Below, piece after piece: positions 15,961-24,211 of a stretch of DNA of 64,000 nucleotides. The stretch is from NCBI RefSeq assembly GCF_051251125.1, contig NZ_JBPCZL010000015.1. The stretch is one strand, 5' to 3'. Numbering within the stretch: position 1 is the first letter of the stretch; each line of letters begins with the position of its first letter. The DNA is from Carnimonas bestiolae (GTDB lineage: Bacteria; Pseudomonadota; Gammaproteobacteria; Pseudomonadales; Halomonadaceae). Under the pieces are notes generated by a model that was not told the origin of the DNA, searched no databases, and saw nothing but the letters and a program-made list of their open reading frames with translations. Position numbers and translations under genes: made by a program.

Positions 15961-16779
15961 GTGGCAGCTAACGACCAGCATGTGGGCAACCTGCGTAGCA
16001 AAATAGAAATGACACTGCATACCTACCCCGCTGTCCAGATGTGGATGGGCCGAGGTGTTGAGTCAGGCAAACCCCAGGTCATTGGATTGAAGCAGTTTCT
16101 GTTCATGGTGGGACGAATTAACCAGGTCGCGGTGCGTGACGATCCATATGCAGACCACTGGTTATTGAAAGTGGAAGAACGCATCAATACAGCTGAAACG
16201 CTGCTTGATAATCTGAGTCAGCGCATTAATTCTGTGCTGGAACAAATCCCCGAGGGACTCGATGTCAGCCGCAATGTCAGTCAACAGCCATTTGTATCCC
16301 CCGTATTCACCGGTGGTCCTCTAGGCTGGAAGGCAATCATGTTGCTGATGAAATATGACAGCCTGGTTAGGGATGTCCTGCTGGCACACCATATTGGCCT
16401 AGTGGGAAAACGGCAGCGAAATAGCCTCATTCGTGACCAGGCTGGTCATGCCCTACGCTCTCTTTGCAATGCGCCCGATAGGTTCCCAGGATTTTCCGGT
16501 GCAACGCGAGATGATTTCGCTGCCAACAATGCCAAGGCTAGAAATGCGGTAGAAAAGCACGGGGAATTGCCCGAGGACATATTGAACGGGTCACGTCGCA
16601 GCGAATTTGCCCCCGACATTCGTCGTGAAGCCTCAGTGATGACGCCATCAAAAGCCGCTGGAGCAGAATTGGAGGGCGGTGACCTGGACCTGGATGAAGA
16701 AGAGCCAGCTTCGGACGCTGAAGCAACCGATGCAGTCGCCAACAACGAAGAAGACTCTGAGACAAAGTCCAAAGACTGA
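15961..16779 (+). CDS. PFL_4669-family ICE protein (TIGR03761), copy 2
   Basis: A 272-aa protein homologous to 109-819 (SKIEMTLHTYPAVQMW, FTGGPLGW, SGATRDDFAANNAKA, GELPEDILNGSRRSEFAP). GTG at 15961 is preferred because AGGAG sits 7 nt upstream and the N-terminus then matches copy 1; in-frame ATGs at 15892 and 15955 are alternatives. The C-terminal 55 residues are strongly acidic (DLDEEE, EEDSETKSKD). It is preceded by a recurrent CTTAAC element, hinting at its own promoter, and its stop codon lies inside the first downstream hairpin. Function unknown. Confidence 0.85.
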   Translation: MAANDQHVGNLRSKIEMTLHTYPAVQMWMGRGVESGKPQVIGLKQFLFMVGRINQVAVRDDPYADHWLLKVEERINTAETLLDNLSQRINSVLEQIPEGLDVSRNVSQQPFVSPVFTGGPLGWKAIMLLMKYDSLVRDVLLAHHIGLVGKRQRNSLIRDQAGHALRSLCNAPDRFPGFSGATRDDFAANNAKARNAVEKHGELPEDILNGSRRSEFAPDIRREASVMTPSKAAGAELEGGDLDLDEEEPASDAEATDAVANNEEDSETKSKD

Positions 16780-16894
16780 TGGCACTGCCATCACCCTCGG
16801 AAACCGTGCGGCAGGTGATGCGAGTCGCATCACTCTTGGTGGACGCCGCAAGTGATGGCACTGCCATCACCCTCGGAAACCGTGCGGCAGGTGA
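16777..16894. repeat. Hairpins and 42-bp direct repeat behind module 2
   Basis: A 42-bp direct repeat (16777-16818 and 16853-16894) contains GTGATGGCACTGCCATCAC-type hairpins at 16777-16793 (overlapping the TGA stop) and 16852-16870. Between them GTGATGCGAGTCGCATCAC lies at 16815-16833. All have 7-8-bp arms and a 3-nt AGT/ACT loop. The arms vary at paired positions, as in the hairpins at 15-107 behind the homologous gene. Confidence 0.85.
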
Positions 16895-16960
16895 CATGGG
16901 GCGGAGCGTAGTACCCTCTCCGTCTATCCCGAATAAAGCTATCCTACGAATCTAAATATC

Positions 16961-17422
16961 ATGACTGCATCATATCGCCCCGAACGTAATGCATCAGATC
17001 GATACGCAAAAGGCCTTTTAAAACCCTTTAAGGGTAAAGGGGAGATTTTAAAATTTAGGGATGAGTTGAAAGCGGCTCTTCCAGCACTGTGGCAAGAGGG
17101 CGCAGATCTTGCCAACCAGTATAATCGCGAAACACGACGTGTCGGTTTGGTACTGACACCACATTCGAGCAAACAGCGATTAGGCCGACCAGTGGCGTGG
17201 AGGGATAAAACCCAACAACACATGGGCGTCCATTTACTCGAAAGCGTTTTGTCTGACCCCCGCATTGCGAAAAGTATCAAAAACCGGCTGGTCACCATCG
17301 AAACAGAGCGACTGATCTTCAATGCCAAAGTCGCCACCATTTCTCGACAAATACCCCGTCTCGATCACATGATTGCCGAGATCGAAAAAACTGAGTCATT
17401 GGTGTCAGCTCATTCATCTTGA
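16961..17422 (+). CDS. DUF3158-family ICE protein
   Basis: A 153-aa protein resembling the DUF3158 family commonly found next to the PFL_4669 gene in Pseudomonas-type ICEs. The N-terminal YAKGLLKPFKGKGEI block is characteristic, and the C-terminus is helical and probably coiled (LVTIETERLIFNAKVATISR). No membrane segments. The upstream ribosome-binding site is weak. It ends in an overlap with the next small gene. Role unknown. Confidence 0.72.
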   Translation: MTASYRPERNASDRYAKGLLKPFKGKGEILKFRDELKAALPALWQEGADLANQYNRETRRVGLVLTPHSSKQRLGRPVAWRDKTQQHMGVHLLESVLSDPRIAKSIKNRLVTIETERLIFNAKVATISRQIPRLDHMIAEIEKTESLVSAHSS

Positions 17423-17433
17423 GGAACAACGCA

Positions 17434-17628
17434 GTGGCATCACACACCCTGTCCATACGAGACAAATGGGCGCTCGAAGAGCAACTGGGGCAAATGCTCC
17501 GTGACGTCGATAGCCAACACGACAAACGACGCGACCAGGAATTTCAGGAGCGACTGTTTGGGTTAATGGACACATACAGTATTCGGGCCGCTGATGTCGT
17601 ATCCCTACTAGCAGGAGATGGAAGTTGA
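17434..17628 (+). CDS. Small unknown ICE protein
   Basis: A 64-aa charged helical protein (SIRDKWALEEQLGQMLRDV, then DTYSIRAADVVSLLAGDG). GTG at 17434 has GAGGA about 9 nt upstream, next to the DUF3158 stop; a TTG at 17419 is the alternative. The alternation of a charged helix and a short C-terminal segment recalls small H-NS-like oligomerisation peptides, but the similarity is too weak to name it. Tight packing with both neighbours supports a real gene. Confidence 0.5.
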   Translation: MASHTLSIRDKWALEEQLGQMLRDVDSQHDKRRDQEFQERLFGLMDTYSIRAADVVSLLAGDGS

Positions 17629-17819
17629 ACAATCTGCATTACTTCCAATTGGCATCAGCATCCGGCATCTGGACCTTCCTCATAATGTGTGGGCTGTTCA
17701 TCCTATTCATTGGCATGAGTGTCATCGCCGTTTGGTACCCCGCCCTGCTCCCTTATAGAAAGCAAGTGGCCCAAGCATTATGCGCCGTCCTATTACTGAA
17801 TCGTCCCACCCCTGGTTAA
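17625..17819 (+). CDS. Small membrane protein, possibly interrupted by a frameshift
   Basis: A 64-aa frame beginning at TTG, overlapping the previous stop (TTGA) with GGAGATGG upstream. Residues about 14-43 form one long hydrophobic segment or hairpin (FLIMCGLFILFIGMSVIAVW). Immediately beyond its stop, the +1 frame (17800-18021) stays open for 73 codons and reads like a soluble protein (GKTKQLLDVAVITGDK, RYSETDWPTAKQVDGDVLE) but has no usual start codon. The two may be one gene split by a frameshift at the C-rich run near 17806-17812. Confidence 0.42.
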   Translation: MNNLHYFQLASASGIWTFLIMCGLFILFIGMSVIAVWYPALLPYRKQVAQALCAVLLLNRPTPG

Positions 17820-18047
17820 CTACCTGGGCAACCAGTACGTCCCTCCTGGCAAAACAAAGCAATTGCTCGATGTCGCGGTCATTACCGGTGATAAATGTCA
17901 GCAACGGACGTTCAAACGATACTCGGAAACAGATTGGCCGACGGCCAAACAGGTTGATGGTGATGTACTGGAATGCCGGGAGTTCGATAGGCTGGCGAAT
18001 TCAGGACAGAATAACCACTAATTGCTCCAGAAAACTTCCAAACTACA

Positions 18048-18061
18048 TCTAACGTTTTTCG
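18048..18061 (+). promoter_or_regulatory. Degenerate CTTAAC element upstream of ssb
   Basis: TCTAACGTTTTTCG resembles the core of the recurrent ICE element (CTTAACGTTTTCC at 15853) and lies 61 nt before the ssb start, close to the spacing seen at 37085 and on the minus strand at 30383. Confidence 0.35.
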
Positions 18062-18122
18062 TAGATAGCCATGTTCCATCAGAAAGAAACTAACTACTCC
18101 TTCAACCCAGCAGGAGCTTCTG

Positions 18123-18641
18123 ATGAGCAACCACTTTTCCGGAGATGGCAATCTCGGCAGCGAACCCCAGGTTCGCGTATTTGATTCAACCGATAATCAA
18201 CCGCCTCGGGCCGTGCTGCGTCTCAACGTCAATTACGATAGCCGTATCCGTAATCGAACCACTGGTGAGTTTGAAGACCGTGGAGGTTTCTGGGCCAACA
18301 CTGATTTATTCACCAATGCAGACCATGCCCATCACCTGAAGACACTGTTCCAGGAAGGCATGCGGGTACATGTTGAAGGTCGTTTGGAACAGCAGTCATG
18401 GAAAGATAAGGACACCGGTGAAGATCGTTCACGGTTCGTTATCATCGCCCGCAGTGTGTCGATCAACACGACACGCGTTGAAGCAGTATCCCTCCGGCCA
18501 TCTGCCAATAAACAGGGCCAGCATAGTTCATCTCACGCCACTCCCAACGATGCCTCAGTCGCCAAAAATCGCCCAGTTCCTGCGCGATCTGATGACGGGG
18601 AATGGGACAACCCTCAGGATGCTGACGAGATTCCGTTCTGA
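18123..18641 (+). CDS. ssb: Single-stranded DNA-binding protein
   Basis: A 172-aa SSB. The OB-fold spans about residues 1-115 (NHFSGDGNLGSEPQVRVF at the start, VEGRLEQQSWKDKDTGEDRS later). A flexible Ser/Asn/Pro-rich linker and the acidic C-terminal tip DEIPF follow; the tip recruits replication and repair proteins. It would coat the transferred strand or ICE replication intermediates. ATG at 18123 follows CAGGAGCTTCTG. The reading frame remains open for 34 codons beyond the TGA (see findings). Confidence 0.93.
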   Translation: MSNHFSGDGNLGSEPQVRVFDSTDNQPPRAVLRLNVNYDSRIRNRTTGEFEDRGGFWANTDLFTNADHAHHLKTLFQEGMRVHVEGRLEQQSWKDKDTGEDRSRFVIIARSVSINTTRVEAVSLRPSANKQGQHSSSHATPNDASVAKNRPVPARSDDGEWDNPQDADEIPF

Positions 18642-18738
18642 CTGACCTTTGCCCGCGTAGGCGCTGGCGAACCCACTATGGTCGGCCAGCTCGTGGGTAA
18701 TCTGATTAACGGCTATCAAGGCGACGGGGAATTAAACG

Positions 18739-19281
18739 ATGAATAAATCATACTTAAAAATACTAGTTTTTATTGCACTATGGCCAGCGCTTACTGTGTT
18801 GGTAGTATATTTATCTATCTTAATGATACTTGATGACACTTATTCGGCAAACATTAGCGACGTCAACTTGTGGGGTGGAATTCCATATTTATTCTCATCT
18901 GCAATGACAACGGCGTTCATGCTCTTGTTTGTTATATTTGCTCATGAAGAGCAATTTGATAGCTGGGGGATGAGAATAGCGATTGGATGTTTAGCACTTC
19001 TTTTCGCACAGTTTATTTTAGACGCACTTTTTGATAAAGATTTCTCTAACAGAATAGTGCCTCCCGACCGTCTACAGGCGATTGCTGAAGAAAATCTATG
19101 TATTAAACAAAATATCTTAGACAGAATCGGTCCTGATAATGCGGAGGAGGATAGGCGCCCCGTTATCTGGGATAATATTGCCGGCTATAAAAGCACCTGT
19201 CGATGGAACGCTGCAAAACGACACAACGATGAAGTCCGAGCACAACAAGTAACGTCACAATTATCAACATTATCCAAATAG
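18739..19281 (+). CDS. Unknown membrane protein (AT-rich cassette)
   Basis: A 180-aa protein with three likely membrane segments: about residues 7-30 (ILVFIALWPALTVLVVYLSI), 48-68 and 78-96 (IAIGCLALLFAQFILDALF). A cytoplasmic or periplasmic C-terminal half of about 80 residues contains two Cys. The coding sequence is visibly AT-richer than ssb and topB on either side, suggesting separate acquisition. First of five small genes between ssb and topB. No family recognised; entry exclusion is one possible role but nothing shows it. Confidence 0.7.
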   Translation: MNKSYLKILVFIALWPALTVLVVYLSILMILDDTYSANISDVNLWGGIPYLFSSAMTTAFMLLFVIFAHEEQFDSWGMRIAIGCLALLFAQFILDALFDKDFSNRIVPPDRLQAIAEENLCIKQNILDRIGPDNAEEDRRPVIWDNIAGYKSTCRWNAAKRHNDEVRAQQVTSQLSTLSK

Positions 19282-19293
19282 AGATTCTACACA

Positions 19294-19866
19294 ATGATTA
19301 ATCTAAAACTGATAGTAGCGTTGACCGCCGCCTCCATCGCACTCAACGGCTGTGCGGACTATCAATACAAAACGTCAGACGGCCAGTGCCTCACATGCAT
19401 GAATAATCCGTTTACTGGCGAAGCCATGAATTACGATCCTCAAAGCACGCCGCAGAAGTCAGGGAATAGTGCCACCAGTCAATCAGGCAGTGTCACCGTC
19501 AACTCCCCCCTTGATGTTGATACCGCTTATGCACGAATAAAAAATGAGTTTGGATTCACCACACCGGAAGAAGAAGGCAAGCGCATCGGTGGTGTCGCAG
19601 GCAAGTTTGCAGCAGGTGACTCCAGTACCGGCTATGAAAACTCTACGCCCGGAGCCAATTACGAGTTGAAAAGCCAGGTGTTCGTCAATCACGGCGGTCG
19701 TTATGAGCTGACCCAACGCGCTCACATTCAGAAAAACGGCTCGGGCTCTACCGTCGTCTACTCATGGGCTCCTTCTGAAAATCCCAGCGAACGAGGCCAA
19801 GCTCACTATGACGGCAATGCGGTAAAGAACATCTTGGAGAAGAAGGTCAAGTCCGCACTCCAGTAG
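19294..19866 (+). CDS. Predicted lipoprotein of unknown function
   Basis: A 190-aa exported protein. The signal peptide (residues 1-18) ends in a lipobox-like LNGC with Cys19 as the likely lipidated residue. The mature part begins with a Cys-containing segment (SDGQCLTCMNNPFTG), then a Ser/Thr/Gln linker, a globular region (DVDTAYARIKNEFGFTTPEE, then GGRYELTQRAHIQ) and a Lys-rich C-terminal helix. Lies 12 nt after the membrane protein gene, with which it is probably cotranscribed. Confidence 0.72.
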   Translation: MINLKLIVALTAASIALNGCADYQYKTSDGQCLTCMNNPFTGEAMNYDPQSTPQKSGNSATSQSGSVTVNSPLDVDTAYARIKNEFGFTTPEEEGKRIGGVAGKFAAGDSSTGYENSTPGANYELKSQVFVNHGGRYELTQRAHIQKNGSGSTVVYSWAPSENPSERGQAHYDGNAVKNILEKKVKSALQ

Positions 19867-19908
19867 TGCCGAGCCGCATTTAGGCAATACCTGTAAGGAG
19901 AAACATCC

Positions 19909-20208
19909 ATGAGTAGTTACGCTTCGTTTGTTGTGCGTGGTAATACCAAGGGCATTATCAATCGCAAATATGTTTTGGATCAGCACGTCACTGATGCCTG
20001 TAATGAGTTTGAACGCAAGGGGTTTGAGCTGGTGGGCATGAGTCCGGTTGAATGGACGGACAATGGCCAAAACGCAACGATCGTCACCTGTGTTCTGCTG
20101 ACATTCAGGAAGGTCGATGTGATACATCCCGTGGCAGCAACAGAATCTACCGAGTCATTCTTCGAGTCGGGCCAGAAGCTGCACCGTTCATCGACCCGGT
20201 CGGACTGA
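19909..20208 (+). CDS. Small protein with DUF4177-like pattern
   Basis: A 99-aa cytoplasmic protein. The pattern ACNEFERKGFELVGMSPVEW followed by a strand ending in LLTFRK recalls DUF4177-type small alpha/beta proteins, where an amphipathic helix and a GxELV turn precede a strand; this is a weak resemblance. ATG at 19909 follows AAGGAG by about 7 nt. Part of the AT-rich cassette between ssb and topB. Confidence 0.6.
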   Translation: MSSYASFVVRGNTKGIINRKYVLDQHVTDACNEFERKGFELVGMSPVEWTDNGQNATIVTCVLLTFRKVDVIHPVAATESTESFFESGQKLHRSSTRSD

Positions 20209-20219
20209 GGATTGCCATT

Positions 20220-20693
20220 ATGATGAAACAGAAACCAAGGCAAACGGCCATGTCGACCAGGAAGAAAGTGGAGGCAACTGCCTGGTTGATGCTGATTCTA
20301 GTAATACTGTCTTGGCAACTGATAGGCGTTGCAGTAACTCTGCCGTCAAATGCAAGACAGGCGGTAGCCCCATTCCTCTGGTTGGCTGGCATGTTACTGA
20401 TATGCATAATTACTATAGTGGTAGTTATTCTATATAACGCCCATTCACGTAACCGTTGCACTTCTCAAGATATTATTTTATTCAGTGGATATGGACTAAT
20501 CTCTATTGGAATTATAAAAATTGCTGTCCACTTGTGGGTGGGCATCTCTATTTGCATAGCAGGTGTTTTTATTTCTCCAGACTCATTTTCCGAATTAATA
20601 AGTAGCTGGCAAGATTCTATGCCGCTAACGGTTGTTTGCGGAATAGTTATTAGCGCCGCAGGATTAATAAGCCTATATCGATCCAAGAACTAG
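20220..20693 (+). CDS. Unknown four-helix membrane protein
   Basis: A 157-aa integral membrane protein with four hydrophobic segments: about residues 19-37 (AWLMLILVILSWQLIGVAV), 50-72, 86-110 and 131-150. The start is ATG 20220 (a second ATG follows at once), with TGAGG 9 nt upstream. Composition is AT-rich, especially in the second half. No motif recognised. Membership in the ssb-topB cassette and two other membrane or exported neighbours suggest an envelope-related role. Confidence 0.65.
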   Translation: MMKQKPRQTAMSTRKKVEATAWLMLILVILSWQLIGVAVTLPSNARQAVAPFLWLAGMLLICIITIVVVILYNAHSRNRCTSQDIILFSGYGLISIGIIKIAVHLWVGISICIAGVFISPDSFSELISSWQDSMPLTVVCGIVISAAGLISLYRSKN

Positions 20694-20711
20694 CATGACA
20701 ACGGTGGAAGC

Positions 20712-21224
20712 ATGAAAAATTTATTTTTAGGTGCGGCAATGGGGGTTATCGCTTTCGCTGCCCCAATCGCGGATGCGGCAAATAACTCGATGATCCCTAT
20801 GATCGCTGGTTTAACCGCGATGGGAGCCTTTAACGCGTACTCTTTAAACAACCAAATTGAAAGCCACGAAAAGACGGAGCCTCTTGCCTCCTTTTCATTC
20901 GCCCCTGATGAATCCTCTGCCAAGGCCGGTTTCGGAATTGTATCTAAGAACAGGTATTACGTATCAGGAGCTCCCACCCATATTAACAACTATTTCATCT
21001 GCAATGTCGATGATGCCATTTTCAATAAGATGTATCAGCGCACTAACAAGGATGGCTCTCATACCATCATGTGTGGATTAAAGGCACATGGGCAGCAGAA
21101 GTACGTTGAAGCCAAATCCCTGCCTGAATTTATAAAGCAGGAGGCGGGCCGCAATGTGTATGTCGATCAAGTCACGTTCACTAAAGGCGAGGAATTGCTC
21201 TACCACTTCTCAACACGCCCCTAG
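20712..21224 (+). CDS. Predicted exported protein of unknown function
   Basis: A 170-aa protein with a typical signal peptide (MKNLFLGAAMGVIAFAAPIADA, cleavage after about residue 22). A hydrophobic stretch follows at 27-43. The mature domain carries two Cys (FICNVDD and TIMCGLK) that could form a disulfide in the periplasm. Last gene of the AT-rich cassette, 27 nt before topB. Not recognised. Confidence 0.7.
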   Translation: MKNLFLGAAMGVIAFAAPIADAANNSMIPMIAGLTAMGAFNAYSLNNQIESHEKTEPLASFSFAPDESSAKAGFGIVSKNRYYVSGAPTHINNYFICNVDDAIFNKMYQRTNKDGSHTIMCGLKAHGQQKYVEAKSLPEFIKQEAGRNVYVDQVTFTKGEELLYHFSTRP

Positions 21225-21251
21225 TCAACACTTTCCTCAGTTAAGCACCCC

Positions 21252-23315
21252 ATGACAACATTATACATTTGCGAAAAACCATCCCAGGCACGTGACATCG
21301 CCAAAGTGTTGGGAGCGACAACGAAAAGTGAGGGCTCTCTGACCGGTAACGGCATCACTGTCACATGGGGGTTTGGTCATCTGTTGGAGCAAGCTCCGCC
21401 TGATCATTACGATCCAGCGCTGAAAAAATGGTCGTTCGACACACTGCCGATTGTGCCAGCTCAATGGAAACTGCTGGTGACGAAAACCGGTGCCAAACAG
21501 TTCGCCGTGATCAAAAAACTCCTGAAACAGGCAACTGACGTCGTTATCAGCACGGATGCCGACAGGGAGGGCGAGAGTATTGGTCGTGAGATTCTCGATG
21601 CCTGCCGGTATCGGGGAAACGTTAGGCGGCTGTGGCTATCCGCGCTCGATGATGCCTCTATCCGCAAAGCGCTATCGAATATTCGCTCCGGAGATTCAAC
21701 CTGGCCGTTGTATCAGGCAGCACTGGGACGCTCCAGGGCTGATTGGCTCATCGGTATGAACATGACCCGCGCATTTTCTCTGCTGGCCGGGAAGCAGGGA
21801 TACCAGGGAGTGCTATCGGTGGGTCGTGTACAAACGCCCACATTGGCGTTAGTCGTCCACCGTGATGCAGAAATCGCTCGCTTTGTGCCGAAGCCTTTTT
21901 GGAACGTTGTTGCATCGCTCCAGGCCAGTTCCGGCTCATTCAGTGCGACATGGCAGCCTACCAATGATAGTTGGCTGGATGATGCAGGCCGGGGCATCAA
22001 TCAGCAGGCAGCCGCGCAGGTCGCTGAGCGCGTCACGTCTGCGGCGCAAGCGGTGGTAACATCCGTTGAGACAACCCGCAAAAAAGAACAGCAGCCACTG
22101 GTCATGGACCTGGGAACATTGCAGCAGGAATGCTCAAAACGGTGGGGATACGGGGCACAGCAAGTGCTGGATATTGCGCAGTCACTTTATGAAACCCACA
22201 AGGCTACCACCTATCCCCGCACCGACTGCCGGTACCTGCCAACATCACAACAAACTGATGTGCCAGCGGTACTAACGGCGATATTTCAGTCGGATGGCCA
22301 ACTCGCTCCCCTGATGAAGCAGCTTGCCCCCTCACTTAAAAGCCGTGTCTGGAACGATAGCAAAATTACGGCCCACCACGGGATTATTCCCACCACAGCT
22401 CCGTGCGACATGGGCCGTATGAGTGAAACCGAGCGAAATGTGTATGACCTCATTCGGCGTTATTACCTGGCCCAGTTCCTGCCCGCACATGAGTATGATC
22501 AGACAGAAGTCGTGGTTAACATCGCCGGAGAACGATTTGCCGCCACAGGGCGACAAATACGTTCGCCGGGATGGAAGGTACTGTTCCCGCGCCAAGGCGC
22601 GGGGCGAGGAAAAGCCGATGCAACGGAGGGGGCTGATGACAAACAAACCACGCAGCAGGAACTCCCCGTACTCCAGCAAGGCGAAAACTGTGCTGTTGAA
22701 TCAGTCGACATGCAAACGAAACAGACAACACCACCCTCGCCATACACGGAAGGTACGCTGATTGCCGCGATGAAAAACGCTGCCAGGTTCGTGACGGATG
22801 AACGGCTCAAGGCACGCCTGCGCGAAACCAGCGGTATCGGCACGGAGGCCACACGTGCGCCGACCATCGATACACTGAAACAGCGCGGCTTCATCAAAAA
22901 ACAAGGCAAAAGCAGCATCGTCTCGACACCAACAGGACAGGCCCTCATTCATGCATTGCCTCAACAATTGAGCAATCCCGGCATGACCGCGCTGTGGGAG
23001 CAGGCCTTGGATATGGTCGCAGAAGGCAACTTGTCGTTGGATGATTTCATGTCCCGGCAAACGAGCGTACTGAACAAGCTATTGGATGTGGCACGGCAAG
23101 GCCCATCGCTCAATCTGCCCGCACAACCTACTGAAACCTGCCCGCTCTGTCAGTCAGCCATGAAGCTACGCAAAGGCGCCAAGGGCCCCTTCTGGAGCTG
23201 TAGCAAGTATCCGCAATGCCAGGGCACTAAACCGGCGGGTAAGAAACACTCAACCTCCCGCAAGTCTCCAAGTAAAGGCTCTCAATCTCGCCGACCTTTA
23301 GGGGGCAACGCATGA
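21252..23315 (+). CDS. topB: DNA topoisomerase III
   Basis: A 687-aa type IA topoisomerase of the TopB class, a standard ICE component thought to resolve single-stranded intermediates. The TOPRIM domain has the STDADREGESIGREI acidic triad region near residues 96-110. The active-site Tyr is at about residue 321 in TTYPRTDCRYLP. The C-terminus ends with a four-Cys zinc ribbon (CPLCQSAMKLRKGAKG and WSCSKYPQC) and a basic Ser/Lys tail, a little longer than E. coli TopB (653 aa). An acidic insertion around 455-475 is also present. Its stop overlaps the next start (ATGA). Confidence 0.94.
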   Translation: MTTLYICEKPSQARDIAKVLGATTKSEGSLTGNGITVTWGFGHLLEQAPPDHYDPALKKWSFDTLPIVPAQWKLLVTKTGAKQFAVIKKLLKQATDVVISTDADREGESIGREILDACRYRGNVRRLWLSALDDASIRKALSNIRSGDSTWPLYQAALGRSRADWLIGMNMTRAFSLLAGKQGYQGVLSVGRVQTPTLALVVHRDAEIARFVPKPFWNVVASLQASSGSFSATWQPTNDSWLDDAGRGINQQAAAQVAERVTSAAQAVVTSVETTRKKEQQPLVMDLGTLQQECSKRWGYGAQQVLDIAQSLYETHKATTYPRTDCRYLPTSQQTDVPAVLTAIFQSDGQLAPLMKQLAPSLKSRVWNDSKITAHHGIIPTTAPCDMGRMSETERNVYDLIRRYYLAQFLPAHEYDQTEVVVNIAGERFAATGRQIRSPGWKVLFPRQGAGRGKADATEGADDKQTTQQELPVLQQGENCAVESVDMQTKQTTPPSPYTEGTLIAAMKNAARFVTDERLKARLRETSGIGTEATRAPTIDTLKQRGFIKKQGKSSIVSTPTGQALIHALPQQLSNPGMTALWEQALDMVAEGNLSLDDFMSRQTSVLNKLLDVARQGPSLNLPAQPTETCPLCQSAMKLRKGAKGPFWSCSKYPQCQGTKPAGKKHSTSRKSPSKGSQSRRPLGGNA

Positions 23316-24211
23316 TTCGTGAAACTCGAGAGAGTGAAAACATGCTACCTCGGGCCATGCTCTATGAACGCATGGTTCAGTATGTTGATTCCACTGATGA
23401 CACCCCGCTCAGCCAGCAGGACAGAATCAGTGAGCAGGAAATTGGCTGGGCTATGAATCAGTGGTTAAACCGCGAGGGCTGGGAAACCTATCCAGAGGTA
23501 GTGTTATCCCAGTTTCCAGGTCGTCCTGATTTGGTGGGCGTGCGCCGCGGTGTTTGTATGGTCGTCGAATGCAAACGAACACTCACCTTTCAGGTTATTG
23601 AACAGGCGGCTCGCTGGCATTTTCATAGCCGCCCTGAACAGTCCGGCATGCCCCACCTAGTATGGATCGCGTGCGGCCGCTCCCGCCAAAGGCGTAGCGA
23701 TCTGATTTATTGGCTGCTACATCACTTCGGAATTGGATTAATCGAGGTTGACAGAGAGCCAGATCGGCGTTGGGCACGCATCAAGACACTACACGAAGGA
23801 GATGATGAACGCGGCCTATTCCGTTATTCCATTCAGCACTGCGCCCCCGCCTTCGTTCAGCCAGGTTCTCGACAGATGGCTCGTCGGCTAATCAGTCAAC
23901 TCAATCATGACATGCGCATTGCACGGCCGGGAGCTCGAAGCGGCGATACCCACTATATGACACCGTTCAAGCGGTCCATCGCACTCATCATTGACCTCCT
24001 CGACAGCCACCCCGATAACGAGTACCACATCGAACATATCGTGGATTACCTGAACAAGAACGGCGGGCATCATTACGTGTCCGAAGCCAGTGCCAAAACC
24101 TCATTGACGAATCACCTGGACCGACTCGGTTTTCCTAGAGCTCGCAAATACGGTCCCTGGTTCAAGGCCAAGCCTCTGACACCAGATCAACCATTCCCGC
24201 AAAATCAATAA
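23312..24211 (+). CDS. PD-(D/E)XK-like nuclease-fold protein
   Basis: A 299-aa protein whose residues about 55-100 carry a restriction-endonuclease-like signature: an early Glu in WETYPEVVLSQFPGRPDLVG, then VVECKRTLTFQVIEQA. This is the E...PD...ExK arrangement followed by a Gln-containing helix. It could be a nuclease acting on single strands or flaps during ICE processing; activity is inferred from motif only. The C-terminal 100 residues look like a winged-helix domain (HPDNEYHIEHIVDYLNKNGG). It is translationally coupled to topB (4-nt overlap). Confidence 0.65.
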   Translation: MIRETRESENMLPRAMLYERMVQYVDSTDDTPLSQQDRISEQEIGWAMNQWLNREGWETYPEVVLSQFPGRPDLVGVRRGVCMVVECKRTLTFQVIEQAARWHFHSRPEQSGMPHLVWIACGRSRQRRSDLIYWLLHHFGIGLIEVDREPDRRWARIKTLHEGDDERGLFRYSIQHCAPAFVQPGSRQMARRLISQLNHDMRIARPGARSGDTHYMTPFKRSIALIIDLLDSHPDNEYHIEHIVDYLNKNGGHHYVSEASAKTSLTNHLDRLGFPRARKYGPWFKAKPLTPDQPFPQNQ

